64,000 nucleotides of DNA from Aurantimonas sp036549475 (GTDB lineage Bacteria; Pseudomonadota; Alphaproteobacteria; Rhizobiales; Rhizobiaceae), in NCBI RefSeq assembly GCF_036549475.1, contig NZ_JAZHLI010000009.1, positions 1 through 64,000 on the forward strand, read 5' to 3'. A program made the position numbers and the translations under genes. Below, piece by piece: positions 1 to 7,521 of this stretch. Each line of letters starts with the position of its first letter. Positions within the stretch are counted from its first letter, which is position 1. A model generated the notes under the pieces. The model was not told the origin of the DNA. It did no database searches and worked only from the letters and a program-made list of their open reading frames with translations.

Positions 1-231
1 AAGAAGGCCGTCTACGATCTCCTGTTCCGGGCCTCTACGGAGACGATGACGCGCATCGCTGCCGATCCCAAGCATCTCGGCGCCCGCATCGGTCTCACCG
101 CCGTGCTTCACACCTGGGGATCGGCGATGACGCACCACCCGCACACCACATGATCGTGCCCGGCGGCGGTCTCTCGCCAAACGGGTCGCGTTGGGTCTCG
201 TCGCGTCCCGCCTTCCTCCTGCCGGTCCGGG
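1..231 (+). pseudogene. IS91-family transposase fragment (truncated, frameshifted)
   Basis: The first frame reads an internal part of an IS91-type transposase: KHLGARIGLTAVLHTWGSAM followed by a THHPH motif, typical of the catalytic core of these rolling-circle transposases. The frame hits TGA at about 151, and the family sequence (HMIVPGGGLSPNGSRW, then a FLLPVRV stretch) continues in another frame from about 147. Losing one C in the ACCACA run explains the break. Similarity stops abruptly near 231, so the gene is also truncated on the right. The left part lies outside the window. This is a dead mobile-element remnant; IS91-type elements often sit at the edges of accessory gene clusters. Confidence 0.8.
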
Positions 232-389
232 TGCCGTCGGATCCGGGACAGCGCGTGAAGGCGATCGTTGAGGAGGAGGTGTTCGAGACCGTCGAGCGGA
301 TCGAGGTCGATGAGATGGCCTGACGTTCCGGGGCGGCACGAGTTTTGACGGAGAAGGGCTAGCTGAACGACTGCACGCGCGGGTACATC

Positions 390-1271
390 TTGCGAATGCA
401 CCTATCTCCCCAGACCATAGAAGCGCTCGTGCAAGTGATATCGGGCGGTTCCGGCAATGACCCCTCGCCTTCAATCGGCATCTACCGATCTGGGCCGAAG
501 CTCGAATCCTTCATGCGCGCGTGCGGAGCATCGATGCATGTCGGAAGCGGGTCCCGACTGCCCGCTCTCTCGGACGCCATCGAGTCCGTCAATCGCTCCG
601 GAGAAGAGAGGATACTCCGGGAGATCGTGGAGCGAGCGGCGGATCCGCGGGATTTCATCGCGGAGCCTGACCGCGGCGCGAAGGTGGTCGCATACCTCAA
701 CCAGTTCCTGCGATACGACGACCTTGAGCTTCAATCGCAGGGGGGACGTATGCGGCTTGTGAAGGCGGGGACCTCGTTCGTCGTGGTCGATTCCCTCTCG
801 GCCGTCGCGGCAACCATTGATTTCGACACCGTCCGCCATGACCTCGATCGCGCGCTCGCGAACGTGGAAGCGGATCCTGAAGATGCCGTGACGGCCGCGA
901 GTTCCGTTGTGGAGAGCGTCTGCCGGTCCATCCTGATTGAGCTAGGGCTGGGGCTGCCGGAAAAGCGAGACATCCAAAGCCTCTACAAGGCGGTGCGCGA
1001 TCCTCTCGGATTGTATCCCGACAAGGAGGGCGTACCCGACGAGATCGCCGCCGATGTTCGTTCGATCCTCGGCGGTTTGAACTCGATGATCCAGGGTATA
1101 GGCGCGCTCCGGACGCACGGGGGCGACGCGCATGGGCGAGAACGCGGTTTCAAAAGAAGCATCGATCCGAGGATCGCAAGGCTGGCCATCCATTCCGCAG
1201 GAGCGGCCGCGCTGTTTATGATCGAGACATGGCAACTTCGACACCCCACGAAGGCGCTGAATAAGCACTAG
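390..1271 (+). CDS. Abortive infection family protein (Abi_C domain)
   Basis: A 293-residue soluble protein. The last ~150 residues match the Abi_C (abortive infection C-terminal) family: a helical segment with repeated acidic and hydrophobic residues, then the hallmark RTHGGDAHGRE stretch near residue 245 and a closing helix. The N-terminal half (about 1-120) is not recognised. Abi_C proteins are linked to phage exclusion and are HEPN-like in fold, so an RNase-type or effector role is possible but inferred. The start is TTG 390; an in-frame ATG six bases later is equally good. Its TAG stop overlaps the stop of the convergent nuclease gene in a shared CTAG. Confidence 0.72.
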   Translation: MRMHLSPQTIEALVQVISGGSGNDPSPSIGIYRSGPKLESFMRACGASMHVGSGSRLPALSDAIESVNRSGEERILREIVERAADPRDFIAEPDRGAKVVAYLNQFLRYDDLELQSQGGRMRLVKAGTSFVVVDSLSAVAATIDFDTVRHDLDRALANVEADPEDAVTAASSVVESVCRSILIELGLGLPEKRDIQSLYKAVRDPLGLYPDKEGVPDEIAADVRSILGGLNSMIQGIGALRTHGGDAHGRERGFKRSIDPRIARLAIHSAGAAALFMIETWQLRHPTKALNKH

Positions 1272-1776
1272 CCGTCGGATGCGCTCGCAATCAGGCTCCA
1301 TGAGTTCCGGTAGTCGTCCATCCACCCGGGCCCGCAGCCGATGATAATGCTCATGCGGTCGAAGTCCGGAAGCAGTCTGCGGAACGAGCTGTCGTTCCTC
1401 GGTTGCCCCTTCTTGCCGGGAGCAGCCATGCCGCGTGTGACCTGCGGATGACATCCGCAACAACGGCGCTTGGCAAAAGCCAGCACTTCGGCGCCTCGTG
1501 CAGGTCCTCCTTTCCGAAGTCGACGAAGGCGTAAAAGAGAGTTGGCGCTGACAGGAGCTCGTGTTTCTCCTTCATGTGCCAACCGCGATCCGACCCCTTC
1601 TCGAGGCGCGACTTCACCTGCAAAGCGCAAAGCCGCTCGCCGATATCGTCGATTACCACGATGTCGGCGTTCGGCACTCCTACGGGTGCCAGGGCGGCGC
1701 TGTAGCCTCGCCGCAGCAGTTGGCTCATTACGTAGTGCTCTCCCGCCGCACCCAGCAGCGTCGACTTCGAAGCCAT
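1268..1776 (-). pseudogene. PD-(D/E)XK-like nuclease / group I intron endonuclease-like gene, frameshifted
   Basis: Reading leftward from ATG 1776 gives MASKSTLLGAAGEHYVMSQL, then PNADIVVID and ALQVKSR. The spacing (E in AGEHYV, D in NADIVV, QVKS) is that of small PD-(D/E)XK restriction-like nucleases of the type annotated as group I intron endonuclease-like or hypothetical. After SHAAWL (about 1430) the family sequence leaves this frame and continues as APGKKGQPRNDSSFRRLL in a neighbouring frame down to TAG 1268, including a GPGWMDDYRNSW tail. The uncorrected frame stops at 1351 with an unrelated C-terminus. A one-base change restores ~168 residues. It is either a recent inactivation or a sequencing error; the catalytic core lies in the intact first part. 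Confidence 0.65.
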
Positions 1777-1908
1777 GAAGCCTCCGTTTCGATCTGCGAT
1801 CCTTTTTATAGGGCTCGCCCTCGAATCTTGCAGGCGGCCCCGGCTTTCTCGTTTCACGCCCCCTTTTGAGACCCGCAGCCCACCCGACAGAACGGACAGC
1901 CCCTGAGC

Positions 1909-2562
1909 GTGCGATCCCTCGCGCGCCCGGCTACATCCGTGGATGTCGAGAAGCGCGCGTTCTCCTTCGTGGCATCGACAGAGACCCCGGTCCGTGCGTG
2001 GATCCCTGACCCGTTGGGCAAGTCCGACGAACACGGGGGCGTCCGCTTCATCGAGGTGGACGAAGTCCTGTCCATGGACAGCATCGACCTGGGCCGCGCG
2101 GTGGTAATGCCGCTCGTCGACGCCCACAACACCTTTTCGATCGACAGCCAGCTCGGTTCGGTCGAGACACTTCAGGTCGAGGTCATCGAAGGATTGGGCA
2201 GAGCCTTGACGGGGTCTACCCGCTTCGTTCCCTCGCGTGGCTCACTCGCGGAAGCGATGGCCGAGGGCCACTACCGCCAGCTCTCTATCGGCTACCTCGT
2301 CCGGCACCATGACAGCGAGATGCGCGAGGGCACGATGCCGCTGGCGACGGCGACGGACTGGGAGCTTCAGGAAGTCTCTTTCGCCGCAAGGATCCTGCTG
2401 CGTGCCTACGGCGCCGGTAGGGACGCGGAATCCGCGCGGCAGACCGGCGAATCCCTCGAAGCCCTCCGGAGCCGGAACCTCACCGATGAAATCATTGACG
2501 AAATGAGGGCTGCTCGGCGCCGCGATGAGCTTGCTAAGTGGGTGCGGGACAACGGGCGGTAG
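1909..2562 (+). CDS. HK97-family prohead protease (S78-like), prophage relic
   Basis: A 217-residue protein with the order of motifs found in caudovirus prohead proteases: a substrate-fold strand region (SVDVEKRAFSFVAS), the His motif MPLVDAHN near residue 70, the nucleophile motif QLSIGYLV near residue 125, and the acidic motif ELQEVSF near residue 155. In HK97-type proteases these supply the His-Ser-Glu triad that matures the capsid. The GTG at 1909 is the first start. No portal, major capsid or terminase gene is nearby, so it is an isolated survivor of a prophage or a captured gene. Catalytic residues look intact. Confidence 0.72.
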   Translation: MRSLARPATSVDVEKRAFSFVASTETPVRAWIPDPLGKSDEHGGVRFIEVDEVLSMDSIDLGRAVVMPLVDAHNTFSIDSQLGSVETLQVEVIEGLGRALTGSTRFVPSRGSLAEAMAEGHYRQLSIGYLVRHHDSEMREGTMPLATATDWELQEVSFAARILLRAYGAGRDAESARQTGESLEALRSRNLTDEIIDEMRAARRRDELAKWVRDNGR

Positions 2563-2565
2563 TTC

Positions 2566-2685
2566 GTGCGACGCTTGGCGGGCGATCCGGCGGACATCGA
2601 GGTCGTGTCGGACGGCCTTGTGAGGCAGGTGCTGAAGCACAATCGGCATGGGGCGGCTGTGTGTGTAGCGCGACAATCTGGATGA
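2566..2685 (+). CDS. Possible 39-residue small ORF after the prohead protease
   Basis: Three bases after the prohead protease stop, GTG 2566 opens a short frame of 39 codons ending inside the large inverted repeat. It has no recognisable domain. The only support is its tight spacing to the upstream gene and absence of stops in a GC-rich context. It may equally be the eroded start of a longer phage gene cut off by the inverted repeat. Confidence 0.2.
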   Translation: MRRLAGDPADIEVVSDGLVRQVLKHNRHGAAVCVARQSG

Positions 2686-2712
2686 GAAGCGTTCTCACCC
2701 TGATTGTCGCGC
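2668..2712. repeat. Large near-perfect inverted repeat (21-nt arms, 3-nt loop)
   Basis: Arms 2668-2688 and 2692-2712 match at 19 of 21 positions around a GCG loop; the core is GAGAAGCGTTCTC and the outer arms read GCGCGACAATC and its complement. It lacks a T tract, so it is a poor terminator. It resembles an element end or recombination site more than a transcription signal, and sits at the right limit of the recognisable prophage-derived gene. Confidence 0.75.
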
Positions 2713-2740
2713 CGCATGTGTGTGGCTGGCGGCCATGAAA

Positions 2741-2768
2741 GAGGCCCCGGCATAACCACCGGGGCCTC
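2741..2768 (-). terminator. Hairpin terminator for the 2775-3158 gene
   Basis: A perfect 10-bp stem (GAGGCCCCGG / CCGGGGCCTC) with an 8-nt loop lies 6 nt beyond the stop of the leftward gene. On the minus strand it is followed by a short TTTC. The stem strength and position support an intrinsic terminator. Confidence 0.7.
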
Positions 2769-2774
2769 CGTCGT

Positions 2775-3158
2775 TTAGGCTTCCTCGTCGAGGAGGGTAG
2801 CACCGTGCCGGGCGGCGACCGCCTCCAGCGTCGCGCGGTGGGTGGCGATGGTGCGCTCGATGAGCGCGTCCAGCGCCGCCTGTCCGGCGACGTTGTTGGC
2901 GATCCCTGCGTTCGCCAGCACCCCGCGGAAGGTAGCGAACTGCTGCTTCGGCAGCGTCACGTTCAGGTAGAGCCAGCGGGCGGCGTCGCCCGGGAGGACC
3001 ACCTTCCCGATGCCGGGGCGGCTCGTGCTGGGTGGCTCCTGTCCGTTGCGGACCGCCGACGGGATGCTGCGGAACCGCTCGGCCGCGGCCGCCGCCATGC
3101 GGTCCATCGCCGCCGTGCTCAGGCGGGCTTTCGGGGTGAATTTCTTGATCTCTGCCAT
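2775..3158 (-). CDS. Hypothetical protein, 127 aa
   Basis: Starts MAEIKKFTPKARLS at ATG 3158, with a good AGGAGAG ribosome site 5-8 nt upstream; the frame is open further upstream but that part is low-complexity and lacks a site. The protein is basic at the N-terminus and helical and alanine-rich later (LIERTIATHRATLEAVAARH). No family is recognised. It has its own terminator at 2741-2768 and a strong hairpin upstream (3217-3239), so it looks like an independently expressed cargo gene of the island. Confidence 0.55.
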   Translation of the reverse strand: MAEIKKFTPKARLSTAAMDRMAAAAAERFRSIPSAVRNGQEPPSTSRPGIGKVVLPGDAARWLYLNVTLPKQQFATFRGVLANAGIANNVAGQAALDALIERTIATHRATLEAVAARHGATLLDEEA

Positions 3159-3216
3159 GTCGTCTCTCTCCTGAGCGCGCTGAGGGGGCGCTCGTCGCCC
3201 GCGAGTCCGAGTCATT

Positions 3217-3239
3217 CGAGCCGCCTATCAGGCGGCTCG
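3217..3239. promoter_or_regulatory. Perfect hairpin upstream of the 2775-3158 gene
   Basis: CGAGCCGCC (3217-3225) and GGCGGCTCG (3231-3239) form a perfect 9-bp stem with loop TATCA. It lies 58 nt upstream of the start of the leftward gene and in the divergent region before the rightward 3440 gene. It could be an operator, a leader hairpin, or a terminator relic; there is no T tract. Confidence 0.45.
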
Positions 3240-3439
3240 CGACTTCGTGCTCGGGGCGGTGGATAGAGAGAATGGAGGTCGACATCGGTTGATCCGTAAT
3301 GGTGGGCGGCGTCGATCGCATGAAGCACCCGAGGAGTCGAGCCCGCCTTTCCGGACACGGTTTCCAAACGGTGCCCGTCGTCGCTTGCATTCTATGCGTC
3401 CACGCTTGCTCGACCGCATCGAGAGGGGGGAACCAGAAC

Positions 3440-4030
3440 ATGCTCGCAGCCATCGCCGCCGCCATCCGCGCCGCCGCATCCGCCGCCGCCGCCGCCGCCG
3501 CGCATTGGTGCTGGTGGGCGGTCACCTGGACGTGGTCCCTCCCCGGCCGCCTTCTCGGCGGCGGCGGAGGCGGATCCCTGCCGCACCCTCCCGCCGCGCC
3601 TCCGATGCCCGATACCGCCCGCGAGATCGCCGCCATGGTCGCCACCCGCGGGCGCGGACGGGCTCTCCCCGGGGCGCTGCCGTCGGCTCTCGATCCCTCC
3701 CCGGACGGCACCGATCCTATCTCCGCGACAGTGCACGCATACGCGCGGGCCGCACCGTCGGACCGGCGGCAGGTGTCGCTCGAGGCACTGTCTCCCGACC
3801 AAGTCTCCTGGCTCCTGCGGCTCCGGCCCGAGGATCTCCAGCGCCTCGCCGCCGCCGGCGGGCTCGTCTGCGGCCGTCTGGCGCGCGGGGTCGCCGGCGG
3901 CGCGCTCGGGGTGCCTGCCTGTCGGCGGCGGGAGCCGGATGTTGAGCGCCACAAGCCGGAGGCCGAGGATCCCGACACGTTCGCCGCGCGCATCCGCCGC
4001 CAGCGCGGTGGGCTGCGCCTCGTCATGTAG
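3440..4030 (+). CDS. Hypothetical Ala/Pro/Gly-rich protein, 196 aa
   Basis: ATG 3440 follows a GAGAGGGGGG purine run at 3421-3430. The N-terminus is alanine-rich and hydrophobic (MLAAIAAAIRAAASAAAAAA, then a WCWWAVTWTW aromatic segment), which could be a membrane anchor or signal. After a glycine/proline stretch the C-terminal half looks like a real globular segment (SDRRQVSLEALSPDQVSWLL, RPEDLQRLAAAGG). No family is recognised. The GCC-repeat coding of the poly-Ala part means the extreme N-terminus could be less certain than the rest. It precedes the AbiEii-like gene but does not resemble the AbiEi antitoxin, having no winged-helix start. Confidence 0.45.
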   Translation: MLAAIAAAIRAAASAAAAAAAHWCWWAVTWTWSLPGRLLGGGGGGSLPHPPAAPPMPDTAREIAAMVATRGRGRALPGALPSALDPSPDGTDPISATVHAYARAAPSDRRQVSLEALSPDQVSWLLRLRPEDLQRLAAAGGLVCGRLARGVAGGALGVPACRRREPDVERHKPEAEDPDTFAARIRRQRGGLRLVM

Positions 4031-4071
4031 TCCGTCCGCCAGCGGTGTGTCGCTTGCGTCGCCGCCGGCAA

Positions 4072-4088
4072 CCCTCACGGCGTGAGGG
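4072..4088 (+). promoter_or_regulatory. Hairpin overlapping the ribosome site of the AbiEii-like gene
   Basis: CCCTCAC-GGC-GTGAGGG is a perfect 7-bp stem. Its right arm contains most of the GAGGGGAG purine-rich ribosome site used by ATG 4101, so folding would hide the site. This could limit translation of a toxin, or be a terminator relic of the preceding gene. Confidence 0.5.
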
Positions 4089-4100
4089 GAGAGCACGGCA

Positions 4101-5023
4101 ATGAACATCATCGAACTTGGCAAACGGCTGTCCGACAAGTCAAACGCGATCTCGCGTAATCGGGGATCGCCCCAGATCGGTTCCTGAGCCTGCTCGCTCG
4201 CGAGCAACTCCTCGGCGCCGTCGGCCGAGTAGCCGACGAGGGCACCGTTGCCCTCAAGGGATCCGCGCTCGTACTCCTCGATCCCGAGATGTCGGACTGG
4301 GTGCGACCGTCGAAGGATCTTGACCTCCACATGCACGGCGTGACCGTCGATGACCTGAGCGACCTCCTCGATCGCGCAGCCGCCGAGGTCGCCCATGTCG
4401 GTATCCGCGTCGAATGGGGCGCCTGCAAGCCGCTGTGGCGGCCGGATGGCACGGCCGGCGGCGAGAAGGTCCGGGTCGTTGCGTGGCTGGGCCGCACCCG
4501 GGTCAATTTCGAGGTCGATTGCTGGGTCGGCGGCGAGCGGTCGCCGGGCATGCGCGTCCGCGAGGTGGCCTCGTTGGTTCCCGGCCTGCCGCCCGTTCGC
4601 ATGCTCGCGTACCCGCTCGAGGCGATGGCGGCTGACAAGCTGCACGCGATCGCGCAGTTCGGAAGCGCGAACACCCGGCTCAAGGATTTCTACGACCTAT
4701 GGCACCTCACGCGTGCCGGGCTCGATCCGATGCTGTTGTCGGAATGCGTCGCCGTCGTGTTCCGGAACAACGAACGGGCCGTCGCGCTGACCCCCACCCT
4801 GCTCCCAGGTTTCGGACGCTCCTTCGGGGTCGCCAACGGGGACGCGTGGGCGAAGATGCTCTCAGCGGCGGGCCGGGCTGACCGGGCTCCGGCAGATTTC
4901 GTCGAGGTCGTCGGGCGGGTTCGTGCGTTCGCCAATCGCGCCTTCGCCCCGGAGACCCCTGCCCCGCAGCCCGTCGAGGCCGACGAATGCGAGCCGTCGC
5001 CCGCCCCATTCGCGTTCGCCTAG
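4101..5023 (+). pseudogene. AbiEii/AbiGii-type nucleotidyltransferase toxin gene with -1 frameshift near 4160-4184
   Basis: ATG 4101 has a strong GAGGGGAG site and reads MNIIELGKRLSDKSNAISRN before TGA 4185. In the -1 frame, family sequence continues without a gap: FLSLLAREQLLGAV, the glycine-serine motif ALKGSALVLLD, then KDLDLHM (the D-x-D metal site), VNFEVD, and the AbiEii signature KLHAIAQFGSANTRLKDFYDL. The second frame has no start codon before ATG 4289, which would delete the GS motif. So the natural protein must begin at 4101 and needs a one-base shift, for example at GGGG (4162-4165) or CCCC (4170-4173). Corrected length is about 306 residues. No AbiEi antitoxin gene is adjacent. 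Inactivation, programmed slippage and sequencing error are all possible. Confidence 0.72.
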
Positions 5024-5202
5024 GAGGGGTCGCCCCCTGAGAGCGAGGTCTTTTCGGGAGGTAGCTTTACCCCACCCAACCTGCCAACGTCGTTCTCAGG
5101 TGCCTTTACGCGGCTCGCCTGGAGAGCGATCACCGCGTTTTGGACCTCCGGCCACTCCACGAGGTCTACGAGCGTGTGGTGGAGCCACGGAAGGTAGGGC
5201 AT
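5020..5202 (-). CDS. Hypothetical small protein, 60 aa, coupled to the upstream gene
   Basis: The ATG (5202-5200) overlaps the TGA of the upstream gene in a TGATG junction, the usual mark of translational coupling. The peptide starts MPYLPWLHHTLVDLVEW and ends polar; no domain is recognised. Its TAG stop is shared, as a CTAG, with the convergent AbiEii-like gene. Short length limits confidence. Confidence 0.4.
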   Translation of the reverse strand: MPYLPWLHHTLVDLVEWPEVQNAVIALQASRVKAPENDVGRLGGVKLPPEKTSLSGGDPS

Positions 5203-5528
5203 CAGGCGAGAGACCGGATGACTGCATCGCGCTGATCGACGGCGCGGCGCAGGCGGCCGACCTCGGCGCGGAGTTCGGCGGCTTCGTCTTGCGCATCCAA
5301 GGCCGCCTCGACCGCAGCCTTTGCAAGAGCGGACATTTGCCCGGCATCGTGGCGAGCCGCTGAGAGGGCGTAGTCCCAGGCATCGTGAGCAGCCGCCTCT
5401 TCGCGTGCGATGCGGCCGGCGCGGACAGCGTCAATGAGTCCGAAGATCGTCTCGTGCATGACGACTGCGGCGATGGCTCCGGTAGCGAGAGCGCCGCGCT
5501 GGACCGCGTAGGGGTTGGTAAATGCCAT
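5202..5528 (-). CDS. Hypothetical protein, 108 aa, with C-terminal coiled coil
   Basis: ATG 5528 is preceded by a GAGGAGG ribosome site. The protein starts MAFTNPYAVQRGAL, has a short hydrophobic stretch (GALATGAIAAVVMHETIFGLI) that could be a membrane or packing helix, and ends in a charged heptad-like helix (AAELRAEVGRLRRAVDQRD). No family is recognised; phage and island genomes carry many such small coiled-coil proteins. It forms a two-gene unit with the 60-residue ORF downstream. Confidence 0.5.
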   Translation of the reverse strand: MAFTNPYAVQRGALATGAIAAVVMHETIFGLIDAVRAGRIAREEAAAHDAWDYALSAARHDAGQMSALAKAAVEAALDAQDEAAELRAEVGRLRRAVDQRDAVIRSLA

Positions 5529-5977
5529 GTCGGTCGCCTCCTCGGTGAGGAGGGCAACCTGGCGGGCTCGGGAGTCGGCGTCAACGGCTGCCTTCGGACA
5601 TGGCCGGCGAAGGGCTCCCCGGATCCGAACAAGTTTACGGGTCAGGCCTACGGCCGGCGGAACGGCAAAAGTCGGCCGGCGGATAGCCCGCCGCACGCGG
5701 ATCACGGCTTCGTGATCGAGAAATCGACGATGCCGTATCTTTCATACAAAGTCTATAGAAAGGCCAACAAAGCGATTGTAACGACTTGCGCCGATATATG
5801 GCTACGTCATGTTACGTAACCAAGGTTTCACACTTCTATATATGGTGTTCGAAAAGCATAATTTCGGCGCCCTTGCTGTCAACAATTTACGACGATGCAT
5901 CGCTGACTTGCATTCCGCCGGCCGACATCTCACCATTTTCTTGCGCCCGGAAGATCGGATGGCGCAGGGGACGTGGA
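5529..5977. other. AT-rich divergent intergenic region before the first methyltransferase
   Basis: About 450 bp with no convincing gene. The part 5740-5930 is clearly more AT-rich than its surroundings and contains a perfect palindrome GTTACGTAAC (5811-5820) flanked by two TATATATGG-like stretches (about 5795 and 5838). It probably carries the promoters of the leftward small genes and of the methyltransferase; the palindrome is a candidate operator. Open frames through it lack ribosome sites. Confidence 0.5.
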
Positions 5978-7480
5978 ATGAAACCGAGATTGAGGGTGCT
6001 TTCGACGTGCAGCGGAATCTCCGCCGCATCGGCGGCTTGGAGCGAAGACGAGTACGAATTCGTGGCCTTCGCGGACATCGACGCGTTCGCGAGCGAATGG
6101 CTGGCGCAGCGCAAGGGGTGCGGCAGGCCGCGGTACATGCCATCGCCGGATGGACCGGGGCTGGACGCCAAAGAGATCAAGGCGCGCCGTGCGGCGATCA
6201 AGGCGGTCAGGCACCTGCCGGAGATCGGACGGCTGCCGAACCTCGGCGACCTCTCGCAGATCAGTGACGCGGACCTGCGCCGGCTCGGCCCGGTCGATGT
6301 CCTCGAGGGCGGGACGCCCTGTCAGGCTTTCTCCGTCGCGGGTCTCCGCGCCGGTCTGAACGACCGCAGAGGCGGTCTCATGATCGAGTTCATCAAGCTC
6401 GCGAAGCGAATGGAGAGGTGGAATGGTCTCAAATACGTCGTCTGGGAAAATGTCCCCGGGGTCCTCAGTGATACCGCTGCATACGGCGCTTTCCTGGGAA
6501 GTTTCGCCGGGGGCACCAGCGATCCGCTCGTCCCTCCAGGGCGACGGTGGACAGGTTGCGGTGTGGTGTATGGACCCGAGGCGTCAGTCGCATGGCGCGT
6601 CCTGGATGCCCAATATTTCGGCCTGGCCCAACGCCGCTCGAGGGTGTTTGCTCTCGTCTGTCTTGGAGGTGCTCCCGCCGTCGATCCTTGCACGGTACTC
6701 ACTGAGTCAGACGGCGTGCGCAGGGATCATCCGCCGAGCCGCCGGCCGTGGGAAGGCGGTGCCGGAGATCCTGGCGAATGCGCTGCGGTCGATCGTGGGC
6801 TGACCTACGGCATAGCCGACTACTCGACATGCTCCGAAGACATCGCGCCGACTCTCCAGTCAAGAATGACCGCTGGTGGCCGCATGGACGCCGTCGCCTA
6901 TCCAGTTGCACTGACCGGGCATGCTGAGTACGCCGCCAACAGCAATTGCCTGCCGTCTCTTCGGGCGTCGGGCGGCGACTGCGGCGGCGGCAGCGAAGCG
7001 CTGATCGTGACGACCCATGGCGCAGAGGGTCCCGTCGGGACCCTCTGCGCCAGCGGCGCCGGCACATCCAGGCCAGCCGGCCAAGCCAACGAGCTCGATT
7101 ACCTCGTCGTCCACTCAGTGGCGTTTTCAGCCGGAAATTCCGCCAAAGCGCGCGGCATCGGATACACTGAGGAGGCCACCCCGCCGCTGCGAGCCGGTGC
7201 CTCGGGGACGAACCAGGTGCCGACAGTTGCATCAGCGACTCGTCGGGCTGCCGAAGCCATCCGGTGGATCGTTCGTCGACTTACGCCTACGGAATGCGAG
7301 CGCCTGATGGGGTTCGAGGATGGTCACACCGCCATCCAGATCCGCGGCAAGGCCGCTGCCGACGGGCCGAGGTATCGCGCGCTCGGCAACTCGATGGCCG
7401 TTCCGTGCATGAAGTTCATCGGCGAACGCCTGCACGCCGCCCACGTCGAGGCTGTGGTAGGCCAGCGCCGTGCTGCCTGA
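5978..7480 (+). CDS. DNA (cytosine-5) methyltransferase, phage type
   Basis: Transfers a methyl group from S-adenosylmethionine to C5 of cytosine in DNA. The start MKPRLRVLSTCSGIS at ATG 5978 follows a GGGGACG site; the open frame extends upstream into AT-rich DNA without family sequence. Motif I is STCSGIS, motif IV GGTPCQAFSVAG (catalytic Cys), motif VI WENVPG, motif VIII QRRSRVFAL, and motif X YRALGNSMAVP. Between VIII and X is a long target-recognition region with repeated phrases of the form PTLQSRM, PSLRASGGD, GTLCASGAG and PPLRAGASG, as in multispecific phage methyltransferases. About 500 residues. It has no adjacent restriction gene of its own, so it is probably an orphan or anti-restriction methylase. 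Confidence 0.88.
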   Translation: MKPRLRVLSTCSGISAASAAWSEDEYEFVAFADIDAFASEWLAQRKGCGRPRYMPSPDGPGLDAKEIKARRAAIKAVRHLPEIGRLPNLGDLSQISDADLRRLGPVDVLEGGTPCQAFSVAGLRAGLNDRRGGLMIEFIKLAKRMERWNGLKYVVWENVPGVLSDTAAYGAFLGSFAGGTSDPLVPPGRRWTGCGVVYGPEASVAWRVLDAQYFGLAQRRSRVFALVCLGGAPAVDPCTVLTESDGVRRDHPPSRRPWEGGAGDPGECAAVDRGLTYGIADYSTCSEDIAPTLQSRMTAGGRMDAVAYPVALTGHAEYAANSNCLPSLRASGGDCGGGSEALIVTTHGAEGPVGTLCASGAGTSRPAGQANELDYLVVHSVAFSAGNSAKARGIGYTEEATPPLRAGASGTNQVPTVASATRRAAEAIRWIVRRLTPTECERLMGFEDGHTAIQIRGKAAADGPRYRALGNSMAVPCMKFIGERLHAAHVEAVVGQRRAA

Positions 7481-7521
7481 AGGTGGCGAGGTTGCCGACG
7501 GTGCTGCCTTCAGCGCACCTG

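Noticed and set aside
3470..3500. GCC-repeat microsatellite
   Set aside because: It codes for the alanine-rich start of the 3440 protein; repeat length is modest and needs no separate explanation.
2695..4071. 458-codon open frame on the - strand
   Set aside because: Arg/Pro-rich shadow overlapping two better-supported genes, without ribosome site.
4289..5023. AbiEii-like gene starting at ATG 4289
   Set aside because: This start deletes the conserved GS nucleotidyltransferase motif that is clearly encoded just upstream in the same frame; no ribosome site.
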